6,109 bases of DNA, taken from assembly GCA_030671165.1 (NCBI GenBank), contig DAOVAG010000056.1:1-6109 (forward strand), written 5' to 3'. Positions 5,891 through 6,109 of the stretch are shown here, piece by piece. Source of the stretch: Candidatus Bathyarchaeota archaeon. GTDB lineage: Archaea > Thermoproteota > Bathyarchaeia > RBG-16-48-13 > GCA-020355125. Made by a program: the position numbers and the translations under genes. The stretch's first letter is position 1; each line of letters starts with the position of its first letter. Below the pieces are notes generated by a model. It saw only the letters and a program-made list of their open reading frames with translations. It had not been told where the DNA came from and did not search any database.

Positions 5891-5896
5891 TTTTTT
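5891..5896 (+). terminator. Oligo-T signal after cbf5
   Basis: A run of six T, 27 bases past the cbf5 stop, is flanked by TTCC and GGAA. Archaeal termination depends largely on such T-runs. Motif-only evidence. Confidence 0.35.
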
Positions 5897-5952
5897 GGAA
5901 ATAGACTTAAGAGTGGTTTCTTTTATTTGTCTAATTAGCCGGGGTTGCCTAG

Positions 5953-5975
5953 ATCCTCCAAAAAGGGGAGGGAAA
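5953..5975 (+). other. Candidate tRNA intron 1, in the D-loop (after G15)
   Basis: These 23 bases interrupt an otherwise normal D-loop (AG then CCTGGAA). They form an internal hairpin: 5954-5958 with 5965-5969 (five pairs, one T-G), loop 5959-5964. A bulge-helix-bulge-like model fits the splicing endonuclease. Three-base bulges AG|A (5951-5953) and AA|C (5974-5976) flank a four-pair helix of 5947-5950 with 5970-5973 (two C-G, one T-G, one G-A mismatch). No outer exon helix is evident, so the motif is of the relaxed type. The cuts predicted by this model give exactly the expected D-loop. Confidence 0.6.
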
Positions 5976-5998
5976 CCTGGAAAGGCGCAGGCCTGGAG

Positions 5999-6013
5999 TC
6001 CTCAAGGACTGAG
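5999..6013 (+). other. Candidate tRNA intron 2, at canonical position 37/38
   Basis: These 15 bases separate G37 from A38; removing them gives the seven-base loop CTGGAGA closed by the anticodon stem. In a bulge-helix-bulge model the bulges are AG|T (5997-5999) and AG|A (6012-6014). The central helix 5993-5996 with 6008-6011 is poor (two pairs, two mismatches) and the intron helix is CC/GG with loop TCAA. An alternative five-pair hairpin, AGTCC/GGACT (5997-6001/6006-6010), is stronger. The position is the usual archaeal one; the boundary can slide one base without changing the product. Confidence 0.7.
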
Positions 6014-6094
6014 AGTCTGTGATCCATCCGGATCGCGTGGGTTCAAATCCCACTCCCGGCGCCATTATATAGACATGAATAAAAATTTACCATC

Positions 6095-6100
6095 TTTTTT
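6095..6100 (+). terminator. Oligo-T signal after tRNA-Ser
   Basis: Six T residues about 30 bases past the CCA end are compatible with archaeal tRNA transcript termination. In the same interval, TTATATA at 6065-6071 could equally be a TATA box for whatever lies downstream. Neither can be decided here. Confidence 0.3.
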
Positions 6101-6109
6101 AGTCGATGA

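Larger units (their letters stand above)
5938..6064 (+). tRNA. tRNA-Ser (anticodon GGA) with two candidate introns and encoded CCA
   Basis: The mature fold is clear. The acceptor stem is GCCGGGG (5938-5944) with TCCCGGC (6054-6060), one G-U at the last pair, then discriminator G73 (6061) and genomic CCA (6062-6064). The D-stem is GCCT (5947-5950)/AGGC (5983-5986), with A14, G15, G18, G19 and A21 present. The anticodon stem is CAGGC (5988-5992)/GTCTG (6015-6019), and the loop reads C, T33, GGA (5995-5997), G37. A long variable arm, GATCC/GGATC (6021-6025/6030-6034), plus G73 are serine identity features. The T-stem is GTGGG/CCCAC with loop TTCAAAT. The gene folds this way only when 23 nt in the D-loop and 15 nt after position 37 are removed, leaving 86 nt plus CCA. 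It decodes UCC and UCU. A tRNA directly after cbf5 is a common archaeal arrangement. Confidence 0.9.

Noticed and set aside
5952..5972. Anti-SD-like and SD-like strings (GATCCTCC and GGGGAGGG) inside the D-loop insertion
   Set aside because: They are the two arms of the small intron hairpin; resemblance to the 16S rRNA tail is most simply a by-product of a C/T-rich strand paired with a G/A-rich strand.
5938..6064. tRNA-Ser as a pseudogene because of the insertions
   Set aside because: All stems, invariant bases, discriminator G73 and CCA are intact, and both insertions sit where splicing restores a standard tRNA.
6075..6109. Start of a downstream gene (rps13 would be expected) at ATG 6075
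   Set aside because: Only 11 codons are visible; they do not resemble the uS13 N-terminus and no SD precedes the ATG.
1..6109. Mobile elements, CRISPR arrays, defence genes or a new biosynthetic system
   Set aside because: Every coding segment is assigned to translation or nucleotide metabolism; no direct repeat arrays, terminal inverted repeats or transposase fragments were seen.

Overview
The window is an AT-rich stretch of archaeal chromosome carrying the distal half of the spc ribosomal-protein operon and the genes that usually follow it. The domain call rests on proteins found only in archaea and eukaryotes (eL32, eL19, eL14), on archaeal-type uS14, uS5, uL18, uL30 and uL15, and on an archaeal cytidylate kinase and Cbf5 with an H/ACA-type PUA protein architecture. 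The lineage cannot be fixed from this sequence. Having eL14 argues against groups such as Halobacteria and Thermoplasmata, which generally lack it.

Layout, all on the + strand. Positions 1-3775 are one tightly packed gene string: the end of rps14, then rpl6, rpl32e, rpl19e, rpl18, rps5, rpl30 and rpl15. Gaps are a few bases or overlaps, except about 36 bases before rpl15. Three genes (rpl6, rpl18, rpl30) start with UUG, each behind a Shine-Dalgarno (SD) sequence at normal spacing. A 165-base non-coding gap (3776-3940) with a promoter-like element leads into cmk, which overlaps or abuts rpl14e. A second gap of about 108 bases with T-runs and a possible TATA box leads to cbf5. After another short gap comes a tRNA-Ser(GGA) gene with encoded CCA. 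The last 45 bases are AT-rich and carry no supported gene.

Functionally this is a translation cluster: large- and small-subunit ribosomal proteins, the pseudouridine synthase that modifies rRNA (and can act on tRNA), a pyrimidine-nucleotide kinase and a tRNA.

The window is unusual in four ways. (1) rps8, normally between rps14 and rpl6, is absent, with only 11 bases between its usual neighbours. (2) The block usually found between rpl15 and cmk (secY, adk, DUF106 membrane protein, rpl34e) is also absent, replaced by a regulatory-looking gap. (3) The tRNA-Ser gene folds well only if two short insertions are removed: 23 nt in the D-loop and 15 nt at the canonical 37/38 site. Both look like small archaeal introns. 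(4) rpl14e has its best SD placed for an AUA codon, exactly where family members have their initiator Met.
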